Shown here: positions 27,596-34,546 of the stretch, piece by piece
Numbering within the stretch: position 1 is the stretch's first letter
Layout of the letters: each line of letters starts with the position of its first letter
Assembly: GCA_902472315.1 (NCBI GenBank)
Contig: CABRNM010000001.1
Span: forward strand, 1-64,000
Source of the DNA: an uncultured Collinsella sp.
GTDB taxonomy: Bacteria > Actinomycetota > Coriobacteriia > Coriobacteriales > Coriobacteriaceae
DNA: 64,000 nucleotides
Reading direction: 5' to 3'
Position numbers and translations under genes: made by a program
Notes under the pieces: model-generated
What the model saw: only the letters and a program-made list of their open reading frames with translations
Databases searched by the model: none
Told to the model about the DNA's origin: nothing

Positions 27596-27613
27596 GGTAG
27601 TCGCACCCCAAAA

Positions 27614-27629
27614 CGTTTCATGTGAAACA
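27614..27629. promoter_or_regulatory. Degenerate parS-like site
   Basis: CGTTTCATGTGAAACA differs from the parS consensus (TGTTTCACGTGAAACA) at two positions. It lies just behind rlmN. It may be a weak ParB site or chance. Confidence 0.4.
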
Positions 27630-27632
27630 TCG

Positions 27633-27672
27633 AACGGCCACGGCTGCAGGATATGCAACCGTGGCCGTTTCA
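27633..27672 (+). terminator. Intrinsic terminator of rlmN
   Basis: An 11-bp stem (AACGGCCACGG/CCGTGGCCGTT) followed by TTTCATTTATT. Confidence 0.85.
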
Positions 27673-27728
27673 TTTATTGACCTTAATTTTGAATCAGCTG
27701 CTACTGGTCCCATTTTTACGGCCAAAAT

Positions 27729-27763
27729 AAGGGGTCCTTGTCTCGTGAATCAGACAAGGACCC
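27729..27763 (-). terminator. Intrinsic terminator of the parAB unit
   Basis: A 12-bp stem (GGGTCCTTGTCT/AGACAAGGACCC) downstream of the last gene of the parAB unit, then CTTATTTT on the minus strand. Confidence 0.85.
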
Positions 27764-27793
27764 ATCAAAATATGCTAAGTAATTGTTAGGTAC

Positions 27794-28048
27794 CTAATAG
27801 CCTACATTTTCCCATTGGTTGCTTACCCAACCTTGATTAATCTTGGGATTCTTCGTTACCTGAGCAGTACGCATGGCAACATCTTCCGTCATAACATCCA
27901 TTTTCTTTTTGGAAGTATCGACGATATCTTGCGCGCCACGAAGCAAACGACCTCGAAGTTCATCGTCTGTCGCGATCTTATAGCCAGCAAAGGCACCAGC
28001 CGCGACAGTCGTCACCAATGCAATCGCTGTTAAAATCTTATTCCTCAT
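27794..28048 (-). CDS. Small YtxH-like membrane-anchored protein
   Basis: 84 residues starting MRNKILTAIALV: one N-terminal hydrophobic helix ('ILTAIALVTTVAAGAFAGYKIA') and a helical charged tail ('RLLRGAQDIVDTSKKKMDVM'), resembling YtxH/gas-vesicle-like small proteins by shape only. The ATG at 28048 has GGAG seven bases upstream and lies inside the last codons of parB, so it is coupled to it. Function unknown. Confidence 0.65.
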   Translation of the reverse strand: MRNKILTAIALVTTVAAGAFAGYKIATDDELRGRLLRGAQDIVDTSKKKMDVMTEDVAMRTAQVTKNPKINQGWVSNQWENVGY

Positions 28049-28943
28049 CTTGGTCTCCTTGATCAAACTGAATCATTTCGCCAAGAATACGAGAGAGCTC
28101 TTCCTCGTCTTTAAACTCAATCTCAATCTTATTCTTTCCACGCGAGCTCTTCACACGCACGTTGGTATTAAATACCTGACGAAGCACACGGGCAGCCTTT
28201 TTAAAGGACTGAGGCGTTGCAGGCCTTGGCGTCTTAGGTGTCTCTCCGGCAGAAAACAACGGAGCAAGATTTTCTGTCGCTCTTACGGAAAGGCCCTCTG
28301 TAACAACTTTCTCTGCTAGTCGAATACGCGCGTCCTCATAGGGAACTGCAAGAATCGCACGTGCATGACCAGCAGTAAGTTTGCCCTCAAAAATCATCTG
28401 CTGAACTACTTCGGGGAGATCGAGAAGACGCAGCGAGTTTGTAATTGCAGAGCGTGACTTGCTTACTGCCTTCGACAATGCCTCCTGGGTCATCCCGGTG
28501 GCATCAATGAGTTGGCGATAGCCCTTAGCCTCTTCGACGGGATTCAGATCAGAACGCTGAAGGTTTTCGATAAGAGCAAGAGCCAGCATCTCTTCATCAT
28601 TTACCTCTTTAATGATGACTGGCAATTCTTCAAGGCCAGCAAGCTTTGACGCCTGGTAACGACGCTCACCAGCGATGATCTCATAGCCGTTTCCATGCTT
28701 GCGAACCAAAAGCGGCTGCAAAACGCCATGTTCTTGGATTGACTCGCTCAACTCGCGAAGTTCAGTTTCGTTAAAGTGAATTCGTGGCTGATTAGGGTTG
28801 GGAACGATATCCTCAATAGGTAGTTTTGTTTCAGATGCGGCATTTGAAGCCGATGCAGCCGAACCGCCGGTCTCATACTCGGCCTCTGAGACCAAAGCAT
28901 TGAGTCCACGTCCCAATCCGCCACGTTTCTTTACACTAGGCAC
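28038..28943 (-). CDS. parB: Chromosome-partitioning protein ParB
   Basis: 301 residues, cytosolic. N-terminal CTPase/ParB domain with 'ELRELSESIQEHGVLQPLLVRKHGNGYEIIAGERRYQA', then the helix-turn-helix ('MTQEALSKAVSKSRSAITNSLRLL') that reads parS, and a C-terminal dimerisation tail ending acidic. It starts (GTG) inside the end of parA by 8 bp, with GAGGTGA upstream. Works with parA and the three parS sites just beyond it to segregate the origin region. Confidence 0.96.
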   Translation of the reverse strand: MPSVKKRGGLGRGLNALVSEAEYETGGSAASASNAASETKLPIEDIVPNPNQPRIHFNETELRELSESIQEHGVLQPLLVRKHGNGYEIIAGERRYQASKLAGLEELPVIIKEVNDEEMLALALIENLQRSDLNPVEEAKGYRQLIDATGMTQEALSKAVSKSRSAITNSLRLLDLPEVVQQMIFEGKLTAGHARAILAVPYEDARIRLAEKVVTEGLSVRATENLAPLFSAGETPKTPRPATPQSFKKAARVLRQVFNTNVRVKSSRGKNKIEIEFKDEEELSRILGEMIQFDQGDQDEE

Positions 28944-29736
28944 GCTTGATCACCTCTTTTGCAAGGTTCATATATGCTTTTGCACCCTTATTTTGAGGTG
29001 CATAGGTAATTACCGGTTCTCCAAAAGACGGAGCTTCGGAGATTTTAACCGTACGGGGGATTAGCGTCTTAAACGCCTTATCACCAAAGTACGATTGAAC
29101 CTCCTCAACAACCTGATTCGATAGTGAAGTACGCGAGTCATACATGGTCATAAGCACACCAAAGGTGTCTAAGCCCTTGTTCAGCCGTGATTTGACCATC
29201 TTCATTGACTCAAGCAGCTTCGTAACGCCCTCGAGTGCGTAATATTCGCACTGGATCGGAATCAAAACGCTGTCTGCTGCGGTCAAAGCGTTGATAGTAA
29301 GCAGGCCGAGCGAAGGAGGACAGTCAATGAAAATAAAGTCAAACTCGTCCTGAATCGGCTCAAGCAAATCTTTGAGACGGGTTTCACGAGCAATTGCGCT
29401 TACGAGCTCAATTTCCGCGCCTGCAAGTTGAATTGTAGCCGGAATAACGAATACCTTTTTACAATTTGTATCAAGAACAAGCGATTCTGCCGGCTCATCA
29501 TTCAACAATGCATCATAGATGCAGTGATCAAGGTCTTCTTTTTCAATTCCGAATCCACTGGTGCTGTTTCCCTGCGGATCAAAATCGACAATCAGTGTCT
29601 TACGACCCTGCTCACCCAGTGCTGCTGCAAGGTTTACAGCCGTCGTTGACTTACCGACGCCGCCTTTTTGATTGATGATTGCAATGATACGCGTGTCTTT
29701 TGCGCTCTTAGAACGCTTAACGTCGCGAAATCCCAC
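28936..29736 (-). CDS. parA: Chromosome-partitioning ATPase ParA (Soj)
   Basis: 266 residues. Deviant Walker A 'NQKGGVGKSTTAVNLAAAL', 'VDFDPQGNSTSG', 'FIDCPPSLGLLT' and 'TMYDSRTSLSNQVV' identify a chromosomal ParA/Soj. GTG start with CAGGAGG ribosome site. An extension of ~14 residues before the P-loop carries basic residues. Heads the parA-parB unit. Confidence 0.96.
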   Translation of the reverse strand: MGFRDVKRSKSAKDTRIIAIINQKGGVGKSTTAVNLAAALGEQGRKTLIVDFDPQGNSTSGFGIEKEDLDHCIYDALLNDEPAESLVLDTNCKKVFVIPATIQLAGAEIELVSAIARETRLKDLLEPIQDEFDFIFIDCPPSLGLLTINALTAADSVLIPIQCEYYALEGVTKLLESMKMVKSRLNKGLDTFGVLMTMYDSRTSLSNQVVEEVQSYFGDKAFKTLIPRTVKISEAPSFGEPVITYAPQNKGAKAYMNLAKEVIKRA

Positions 29737-29775
29737 GGTCCCTCCTGGTGTGTATTAAAGCTGTCAAACGGAGGA

Positions 29776-29791
29776 TGTTTCACGTGAAACA
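29776..29791. promoter_or_regulatory. parS site 1
   Basis: Perfect TGTTTCACGTGAAACA palindrome, the bacterial ParB target, upstream of parA. Confidence 0.97.
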
Positions 29792-29814
29792 TTCCGAATC
29801 GATATCAACCGCCA

Positions 29815-29830
29815 TGTTTCACGTGAAACA
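29815..29830. promoter_or_regulatory. parS site 2
   Basis: Perfect 16-bp parS palindrome, 39 bp (start to start) from site 1 and from site 3, so the three sites are evenly phased. Confidence 0.97.
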
Positions 29831-29853
29831 CTGCAAGTTGTTAGTATCCATTA

Positions 29854-29869
29854 TGTTTCACGTGAAACA
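29854..29869. promoter_or_regulatory. parS site 3
   Basis: Perfect 16-bp parS palindrome touching the rsmG stop codon. Confidence 0.97.
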
Positions 29870-29870
29870 T

Positions 29871-30608
29871 CTAGGCAAGCGGATTCTTCTTTGCCACGCC
29901 ATTTGCACGAGGCAATGAGACGAATGCAGGATGACTCTTCTTAAGAACAATGAACTCCCTGTGACCCAAGCCTTCAGGCAAATCAATTGCGTCATTCAGA
30001 AGCAAAGTGAAGCCGCAAATCTTAGCTGCTGACATGCCGGAAGCAAGCTCCTCATCCGAAGGATTGCCCTTGGTTATAACAAATAGCCCTCCATCCTTCA
30101 GATACGGAGCCGCATACTCAACAAGAATCGGTAGAGGGGCCAGTGCGCGGGCGGTTACAACAGAGAACTGCTTCTTATGGCTTCGAGCATATTCTTCAAG
30201 ACGATCATGAACCGCATGAGCATGTTTCAATCCAAGAGCATGGACAAAGGAATTAACCGCATCAACCTTCTTGCCAACAGAGTCAATATAAGTAGCTTTA
30301 CGATGCGTGGTTATGATTAATGGAATACCAGGGAAGCCCGCACCTGTTCCCATATCGAGCAAAGCTCCCTCAGGAGCCTTATTGATATAAGGGAGCAAAA
30401 CAAGTGAGTCGAGGATATGAAGTACTGCAGCATCTTCTACGTTAAGAATACGGGTGAGATTGGTTGTCTTATTTGTTTCTAGAACCAAATCCAAATGCTG
30501 AATACATTTCCTCAGCTCAACATCAGTTACGCTCAAGGAATACTCTTTGCAATAGGAAGTTAGACAACTCAACATCTCGTCAGCCTGCTGATCAGTAAGT
30601 ACTAACAA
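29871..30608 (-). CDS. rsmG: 16S rRNA (guanine-527-N7) methyltransferase
   Basis: 245 residues. SAM-dependent methyltransferase of the GidB fold with 'HILDSLVLLPYI', SAM loop 'LLDMGTGAGFPGIPL', 'DSVGKKVDAVNSFV' and 'VTARALAPLPILVEYAAPYL'. The start is decided by the ribosome site: AAAGGAG sits six bases before a TTG at 30608. The frame is open further, to a TTG at 30656, but that codon lies in the T-run of the preceding terminator and cannot be used. rsmG next to parAB is a very common origin arrangement. Confidence 0.93.
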   Translation of the reverse strand: MLVLTDQQADEMLSCLTSYCKEYSLSVTDVELRKCIQHLDLVLETNKTTNLTRILNVEDAAVLHILDSLVLLPYINKAPEGALLDMGTGAGFPGIPLIITTHRKATYIDSVGKKVDAVNSFVHALGLKHAHAVHDRLEEYARSHKKQFSVVTARALAPLPILVEYAAPYLKDGGLFVITKGNPSDEELASGMSAAKICGFTLLLNDAIDLPEGLGHREFIVLKKSHPAFVSLPRANGVAKKNPLA

Positions 30609-30654
30609 CGAAAGCTCCTTTCTGACAAAAATCAGTGTATCGAGAACTTTTGAC

Positions 30655-30687
30655 AAAAAAAGGGGACGTGGAAACCACGCCCCCTTA
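30655..30687 (-). terminator. Intrinsic terminator after khpB
   Basis: Minus-strand hairpin AAGGGGGCGTGG/CCACGTCCCCTT followed by seven T residues. It separates the rpmH-khpB unit from rsmG. Confidence 0.92.
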
Positions 30688-30704
30688 GCATAAGCTCGAG
30701 AAGA

Positions 30705-31274
30705 TTATCGAGCAACAATCACCACATGGCGATCAGGGTCAGAACCCTCAGAATGAGTATCGACGGCATCATTGCCACGAAGTGCAATGTGAACCAGTCG
30801 ACGCTCGTAGGCATTCATGGGCGGAAGCGAAACACTCTTATGAGTGCGGATGGCACGCTCGGCAGCAGACTGAGCCATGGAAGCAACCTTGTCCTGACGG
30901 CGACTCTTGTATCCCTCTACGTCCACTACAACCGGATACCTAAAGCCAAGTTTGCGGCTCACCAGCAAAGAGAACATAACCTGAAGGGCATCAAGGGTGC
31001 GACCATGACGGCCAATGAGAACAGCAAGGTCGGGAGCCGTTACATCCAAAATCAGCTCACCCTCGTCGCCCTCATACTCATCGATAGGAGAGTTGGCAGC
31101 ATCGAAGTGCGAAAGGATGGAACGCAGGATGGAAATCGCAACATCGGCAATGGTGTCGAGCTCCTCATCGGTCAGCTCTTCACCAGCCTTGTAGCGCTGT
31201 GCAATCTCGGGATAATCGCCCGCGACCTGCGGGGCAACCTCCTCAAGCATATCCTCGATGATCTCTTCAGACAT
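30705..31274 (-). CDS. khpB: KhpB/Jag RNA-binding protein
   Basis: 189 residues. Acidic N-terminal helix region, a KH domain ('VLIGRHGRTLDALQVMFSLLVSR') and an R3H domain ('MNAYERRLVHIALRGNDAVDTHSEGSDPDRHVVI'). It binds RNA with KhpA and influences cell division and elongation in Gram-positives. The N-terminal Jag_N domain seen in many homologues is missing or replaced by the acidic stretch. The ATG at 31274 has GGAG six bases upstream. Its place after yidC is typical. Confidence 0.92.
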   Translation of the reverse strand: MSEEIIEDMLEEVAPQVAGDYPEIAQRYKAGEELTDEELDTIADVAISILRSILSHFDAANSPIDEYEGDEGELILDVTAPDLAVLIGRHGRTLDALQVMFSLLVSRKLGFRYPVVVDVEGYKSRRQDKVASMAQSAAERAIRTHKSVSLPPMNAYERRLVHIALRGNDAVDTHSEGSDPDRHVVIVAR

Positions 31275-31318
31275 AACGTACTCCAAAAGTTAGGTACCTA
31301 AATAAGATTGATATCCCA

Positions 31319-32089
31319 CTACTTCTTCTTGTGCGGGCGCGGCTTCTTCTCTCGACGAGTGACCTCAACCTGCAGCGGAGCGTTCTTAAGACGCTCCTCC
31401 TCATCGGCCTTCGCCTTGTCGATGACCTTCTGCGTCACAAAAATCTGCTGGATAACCTGCCAAGCAGACGAGACGTCGTAGTACAGCAGAACGCCAACGG
31501 GAAGGCTCCAGCCCATCCAAAGCATCATGACCGTCATGACAACGGCCATCATACGCATGCTCTGAGCCTGCTGGCCGGTCTGGTTGCGCGACATATAGAG
31601 CTGCGGAATCAGGGTCAGGACGGCGAACAGGATCAGACAGACCAGCGCAGGCAGTGCAACCATAAAGCCATCGGCAAAGGAAGCGCTCGGCGTGGTGGTC
31701 AGGTCGGGCAGGATGTTGAAGAACGAGAACGTGCCGTCGTTAAAGTACTGCGGCAGGTTGCGCAGCAATGTAAACAGGGCGAACAGGATAGGCATCTGAA
31801 TCAGCAGCGGCAGACAGCCAGCCATGGGGTTGAACTTGTTCTCGCTGTAGAACTTCTGCATCTCCTCGGCCTGACGCTGGGGATCGTCGGCATAGCGCTC
31901 CTGGATCTCGAGCATCTTGGGCTGCAGCACCTGCATGCGAGCCGTCGACTTGGTCGACTTGAGCATGAGCGGCGTCAGCAGCAGACGGATGATGACCACC
32001 AGGATGATGATGGACAGGCCCCAGTCGACCGCAAAGGTCTGGATGAGCTTGAGCAGCTCGAAAAGGATGTTAACGATCCAATCCCACAT
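31319..32089 (-). CDS. yidC: YidC/Oxa1 membrane protein insertase
   Basis: 256 residues. Five hydrophobic segments with the short form typical of Gram-positives, though no N-terminal lipobox is visible. Conserved features: 'VDWGLSIIILVVIIRLLLTPLMLKSTKSTARMQ', 'FNPMAGCLPLLIQMPILFALF' and a basic C-terminal tail ('RREKKPRPHKKK'). It inserts membrane proteins with or without Sec. Lies between yidD and khpB in the standard rpmH-rnpA-yidD-yidC-khpB order. Confidence 0.95.
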   Translation of the reverse strand: MWDWIVNILFELLKLIQTFAVDWGLSIIILVVIIRLLLTPLMLKSTKSTARMQVLQPKMLEIQERYADDPQRQAEEMQKFYSENKFNPMAGCLPLLIQMPILFALFTLLRNLPQYFNDGTFSFFNILPDLTTTPSASFADGFMVALPALVCLILFAVLTLIPQLYMSRNQTGQQAQSMRMMAVVMTVMMLWMGWSLPVGVLLYYDVSSAWQVIQQIFVTQKVIDKAKADEEERLKNAPLQVEVTRREKKPRPHKKK

Positions 32090-32118
32090 GTAAGTTTTCC
32101 TCCGATAGCGAGTGCCCG

Positions 32119-32343
32119 CTAGGGCACAGGGTCATAACCGCCGACGTGCAGGGGATTGCAGCGAGCGATGCGCCTCACGGCAAGCCAGCAGCCTCTCAAA
32201 ACACCGTGCTTCTCAATCGCCTGGACGGCGTATTGCGAGCACGTTGGGTAATAAATGCAGGCGTCAGGCAATAAGGGCGAAATAACCTGTTGATATATGC
32301 GAATAGGAGCGATGGCAACACGTCGCAAAACGTGATTGCTCAT
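32119..32343 (-). CDS. yidD: Membrane protein insertion efficiency factor YidD
   Basis: 74 residues with the family signature 'IRIYQQVISPLLPDACIYYPTCSQYAVQAIEKHG' region (conserved Pro and Cys pair) and 'RIARCNPLHVGGYDPVP' at the end. ATG overlaps the rnpA stop as ATGA, giving tight coupling; GGAGGAG ribosome site. Confidence 0.95.
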   Translation of the reverse strand: MSNHVLRRVAIAPIRIYQQVISPLLPDACIYYPTCSQYAVQAIEKHGVLRGCWLAVRRIARCNPLHVGGYDPVP

Positions 32344-32678
32344 CGCTCCTCCCCGGCAACGCCGGCGCGCTTCATAAGCGAACGCAATGCCTTGTCCATC
32401 TCCTGCGGCGAGGAGATCCTCGTCTTGGGAGTCGCGAACAAGATGATGTCATAACCCGCAACGGGAAATCCGCAGCTGCGGGCGGCCTCGCGCATCACAC
32501 GCTTAGAACGGTTGCGCACAACTGCACAACCGAGCCGTTTAGCACCAACGAAGGCGACCCTTCCGGAGTCGCCTTCGCCAACCGATTCACATATGGTCAT
32601 TCGAATCAGAGGGTGATTGAAACGACGCCCCTGACTGAACACATGCTCGAAATCTTGCCGAGACTTAATTGTCTTCAT
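32340..32678 (-). CDS. rnpA: Ribonuclease P protein component
   Basis: 112 residues, basic. 'SRQDFEHVFSQGRRFNHPLI', 'VAFVGAKRLGCAVVRNRSKRVMREA' (the RNR motif that contacts RNase P RNA) and 'YDIILFATPKT'. Part of the rpmH-rnpA-yidD operon. The region before its ATG lacks a strong ribosome site, so coupling to rpmH translation is likely. Confidence 0.95.
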   Translation of the reverse strand: MKTIKSRQDFEHVFSQGRRFNHPLIRMTICESVGEGDSGRVAFVGAKRLGCAVVRNRSKRVMREAARSCGFPVAGYDIILFATPKTRISSPQEMDKALRSLMKRAGVAGEER

Positions 32679-32698
32679 GCGAGATGTGTGTATCGCTG

Positions 32699-32833
32699 CT
32701 AGACAGTGAGACGCTTGCGGCCCTTGGCGCGGCGACGGGCGAGCACGGCACGACCACCCTTGGTGGCCATACGGGCACGGAAGCCATGGGTCTTGGCACG
32801 CTTACGCTTATTAGGCTGATACGTACGCTTCAT
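32699..32833 (-). CDS. rpmH: 50S ribosomal protein L34
   Basis: 44 residues, highly basic: 'MKRTYQPNKRKRAKTHGFRA' and 'ARRRAKGRKRLTV'. AGGAGGA ribosome site before the ATG at 32833; the 20 extra codons upstream are leader. First gene of the operon, with a strong promoter 73 bp upstream. Confidence 0.97.
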   Translation of the reverse strand: MKRTYQPNKRKRAKTHGFRARMATKGGRAVLARRRAKGRKRLTV

Positions 32834-32905
32834 CTTAAGTTCCTCCTGCTGCATTTCGAGTGTCCGCGGGAGCGCGGACGCAGATATAGACACGTGAGCT
32901 TGAAG

Positions 32906-32935
32906 ATTGTAGGGAAATCAATGTTCAAATGTCAA
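32906..32935 (-). promoter_or_regulatory. rpmH operon promoter
   Basis: On the minus strand a perfect -35 TTGACA (32930..32935) and TACAAT -10 (32906..32911) are separated by 18 bp. Sigma-70-type consensus, pointing into rpmH. Confidence 0.85.
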
Positions 32936-33178
32936 GAAATCAAAGGTAAAAGGTCGCGCAGTTCACACGGTTCCCCCATAAGCCCAACTGAAATTTGCGG
33001 GGTACGACAACTTTTCACGATATTTCACCGAGTTTTCAACAGGTCATGTTGGCAATGTTGAGAACTTTTCGCCCGTTTTCCAAAGTTTTCAACAGGTTTT
33101 GAAAAGTTGTCGAAAGATGAGAAACATTGCACGGTGAGCTACTATTTGTTCGAAACCTTTTGAAAGATTGCGAGCGGC
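32936..33178. other. Candidate oriC, left half (upstream of the GHKL gene)
   Basis: No gene between the divergent rpmH and GHKL units. It holds DnaA-box-like motifs: GTTTTCAACAGG at 33032..33043 and 33085..33096 (53 bp apart), and related CTTTTCACG and GTTTTCCAA. The tract TTGAAAAGTTGTCGAAAG (33099..33116) recurs almost exactly behind dnaA at 36289. The gene-strand switch occurs here. Interpretation as part of the origin is inference. Confidence 0.65.
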
Positions 33179-34531
33179 ATGTCTGACGACTTTTACACCA
33201 TGGTCGATTCCGGAGACCCGGCACCCGACAACGAGCACATCACCGGCGTGCGCGAAGAGCATGCGGAAGGCGAGCAGACGACCACGCAGGCGCCAAAAGC
33301 CATGTACGCCGCGCGCATCGCCGTCTATGACGACATGCTGTCGACACCGCGTGTGATCGTCATTGATCCGCAAGATGTCCGCACGTATTTAGAAGAGACG
33401 ACCAACACCGTCTACCAGTGCATGAAAGAACAAGGTGGCCATATCTCGCTCATGGTCATCCGCGAGATTGTCGAAAACTTTATCCACGCGCACTTTGCCG
33501 AGCCCATCATCTCGATTCTGGACGGCGGAGACACCATCCGCTTTGCTGATCAAGGACCCGGCATCGACGACAAGGAGCGCGCTTTCGACTTTGGCGTTAC
33601 CAGTGCAAACAGCAAGATGAAGCGCTATATCCGTGGAACCGGAGCAGGGTTTCCCATGGTGCAGGAGTATTTGGAAAACGCCGGCGGTGCCGTATCCATC
33701 GAGGACAACATGGGTAGCGGTACCGTGGTGACGGTAAGCCTGGACCCTAAACGCGTACAGGAAATCGAGCGCGCCGGTGGACGCGGTGCTGCCGTGCGGC
33801 CCGAGACGGAGCAGCCCACATATCCCCTGCCGGGAGCTTTTGCACAGCAGCCCATGGCAACGCAGCAGATGCAGCCCCCCGTGAGGCAGATGCAGCAGCC
33901 CGGAATGCTTCCCACACAAGAGCCCCAGGCGACATCGATGTCGATGCCGCCAAACATGCCAGAGGCCGTGCCGCTGGCGGATCAGGATGCAGCAGCAATG
34001 CAGCAGGCGACGGGGGCACCGGGTGGCCAGCAAATGGGCTATCAGCCGTACCAACAGGGATATCCATATCAGCAGATGCCGCCACTGGGGTACGGCCAAC
34101 CGTTCCCGCAGCAGTACCAGCAGGGATATCAGCAGCCGTACCAGCAGATGCCGCAGCAGCAGTACAACCCCTGGGCCCAGCAGATGCCTCCACAGCCTTA
34201 CCAACAGTGGCCTCAAAGTTTTCAACAGCAAATGCCGCCGATGCAGAGTTCTCAACAACCAGCAGCTCAAATGATGTATCCTAATGCAGCAAATCAGTAT
34301 GCGCAGCCACAACCGGACGTGTTCGTAAGCGATCGCGGCAACGCCGCGCTGGGCTATCTGACGCAAAATCAAGCGTGCGGTGCAACCGATCTGGCGAGGG
34401 CGTTTGGAAACTCGGCCCCCACTTGGTCACGCACGCTCAATGACTTGGCGCAGGCCGGCTTGGTCATCAAGCATGGCCAGAAATACCATCTGACCGAACT
34501 CGGCGCCGCTCGCGTGCGAGCTCAGAGCTAA
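33179..34531 (+). CDS. GHKL-ATPase protein with Met/Gln/Pro-rich linker and winged helix
   Basis: 450 residues. After ~85 residues comes a histidine-kinase-like ATPase domain: N-box 'IREIVENFIHAHF' (E96, N100), G1 'FADQGPGID' (D124, G126, G128) and G2 'RGTGAGFPMVQEYL', so ATP binding is expected. There is no phospho-acceptor His domain. Residues ~200-380 are a Gln/Met/Pro/Tyr-rich low-complexity linker. The C-terminus (~385-450) is winged-helix ('ATDLARAFGNSAPTWSRTLNDLAQAGLVIKH'). It lies between the origin half and dnaA, 15 bp before it, so it probably shares its transcript. A role as an ATP-responsive regulator of dnaA or the origin is a hypothesis; I know of no characterised member. Confidence 0.8.
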   Translation: MSDDFYTMVDSGDPAPDNEHITGVREEHAEGEQTTTQAPKAMYAARIAVYDDMLSTPRVIVIDPQDVRTYLEETTNTVYQCMKEQGGHISLMVIREIVENFIHAHFAEPIISILDGGDTIRFADQGPGIDDKERAFDFGVTSANSKMKRYIRGTGAGFPMVQEYLENAGGAVSIEDNMGSGTVVTVSLDPKRVQEIERAGGRGAAVRPETEQPTYPLPGAFAQQPMATQQMQPPVRQMQQPGMLPTQEPQATSMSMPPNMPEAVPLADQDAAAMQQATGAPGGQQMGYQPYQQGYPYQQMPPLGYGQPFPQQYQQGYQQPYQQMPQQQYNPWAQQMPPQPYQQWPQSFQQQMPPMQSSQQPAAQMMYPNAANQYAQPQPDVFVSDRGNAALGYLTQNQACGATDLARAFGNSAPTWSRTLNDLAQAGLVIKHGQKYHLTELGAARVRAQS

Positions 34532-34546
34532 AGAACGGGAGAGACA

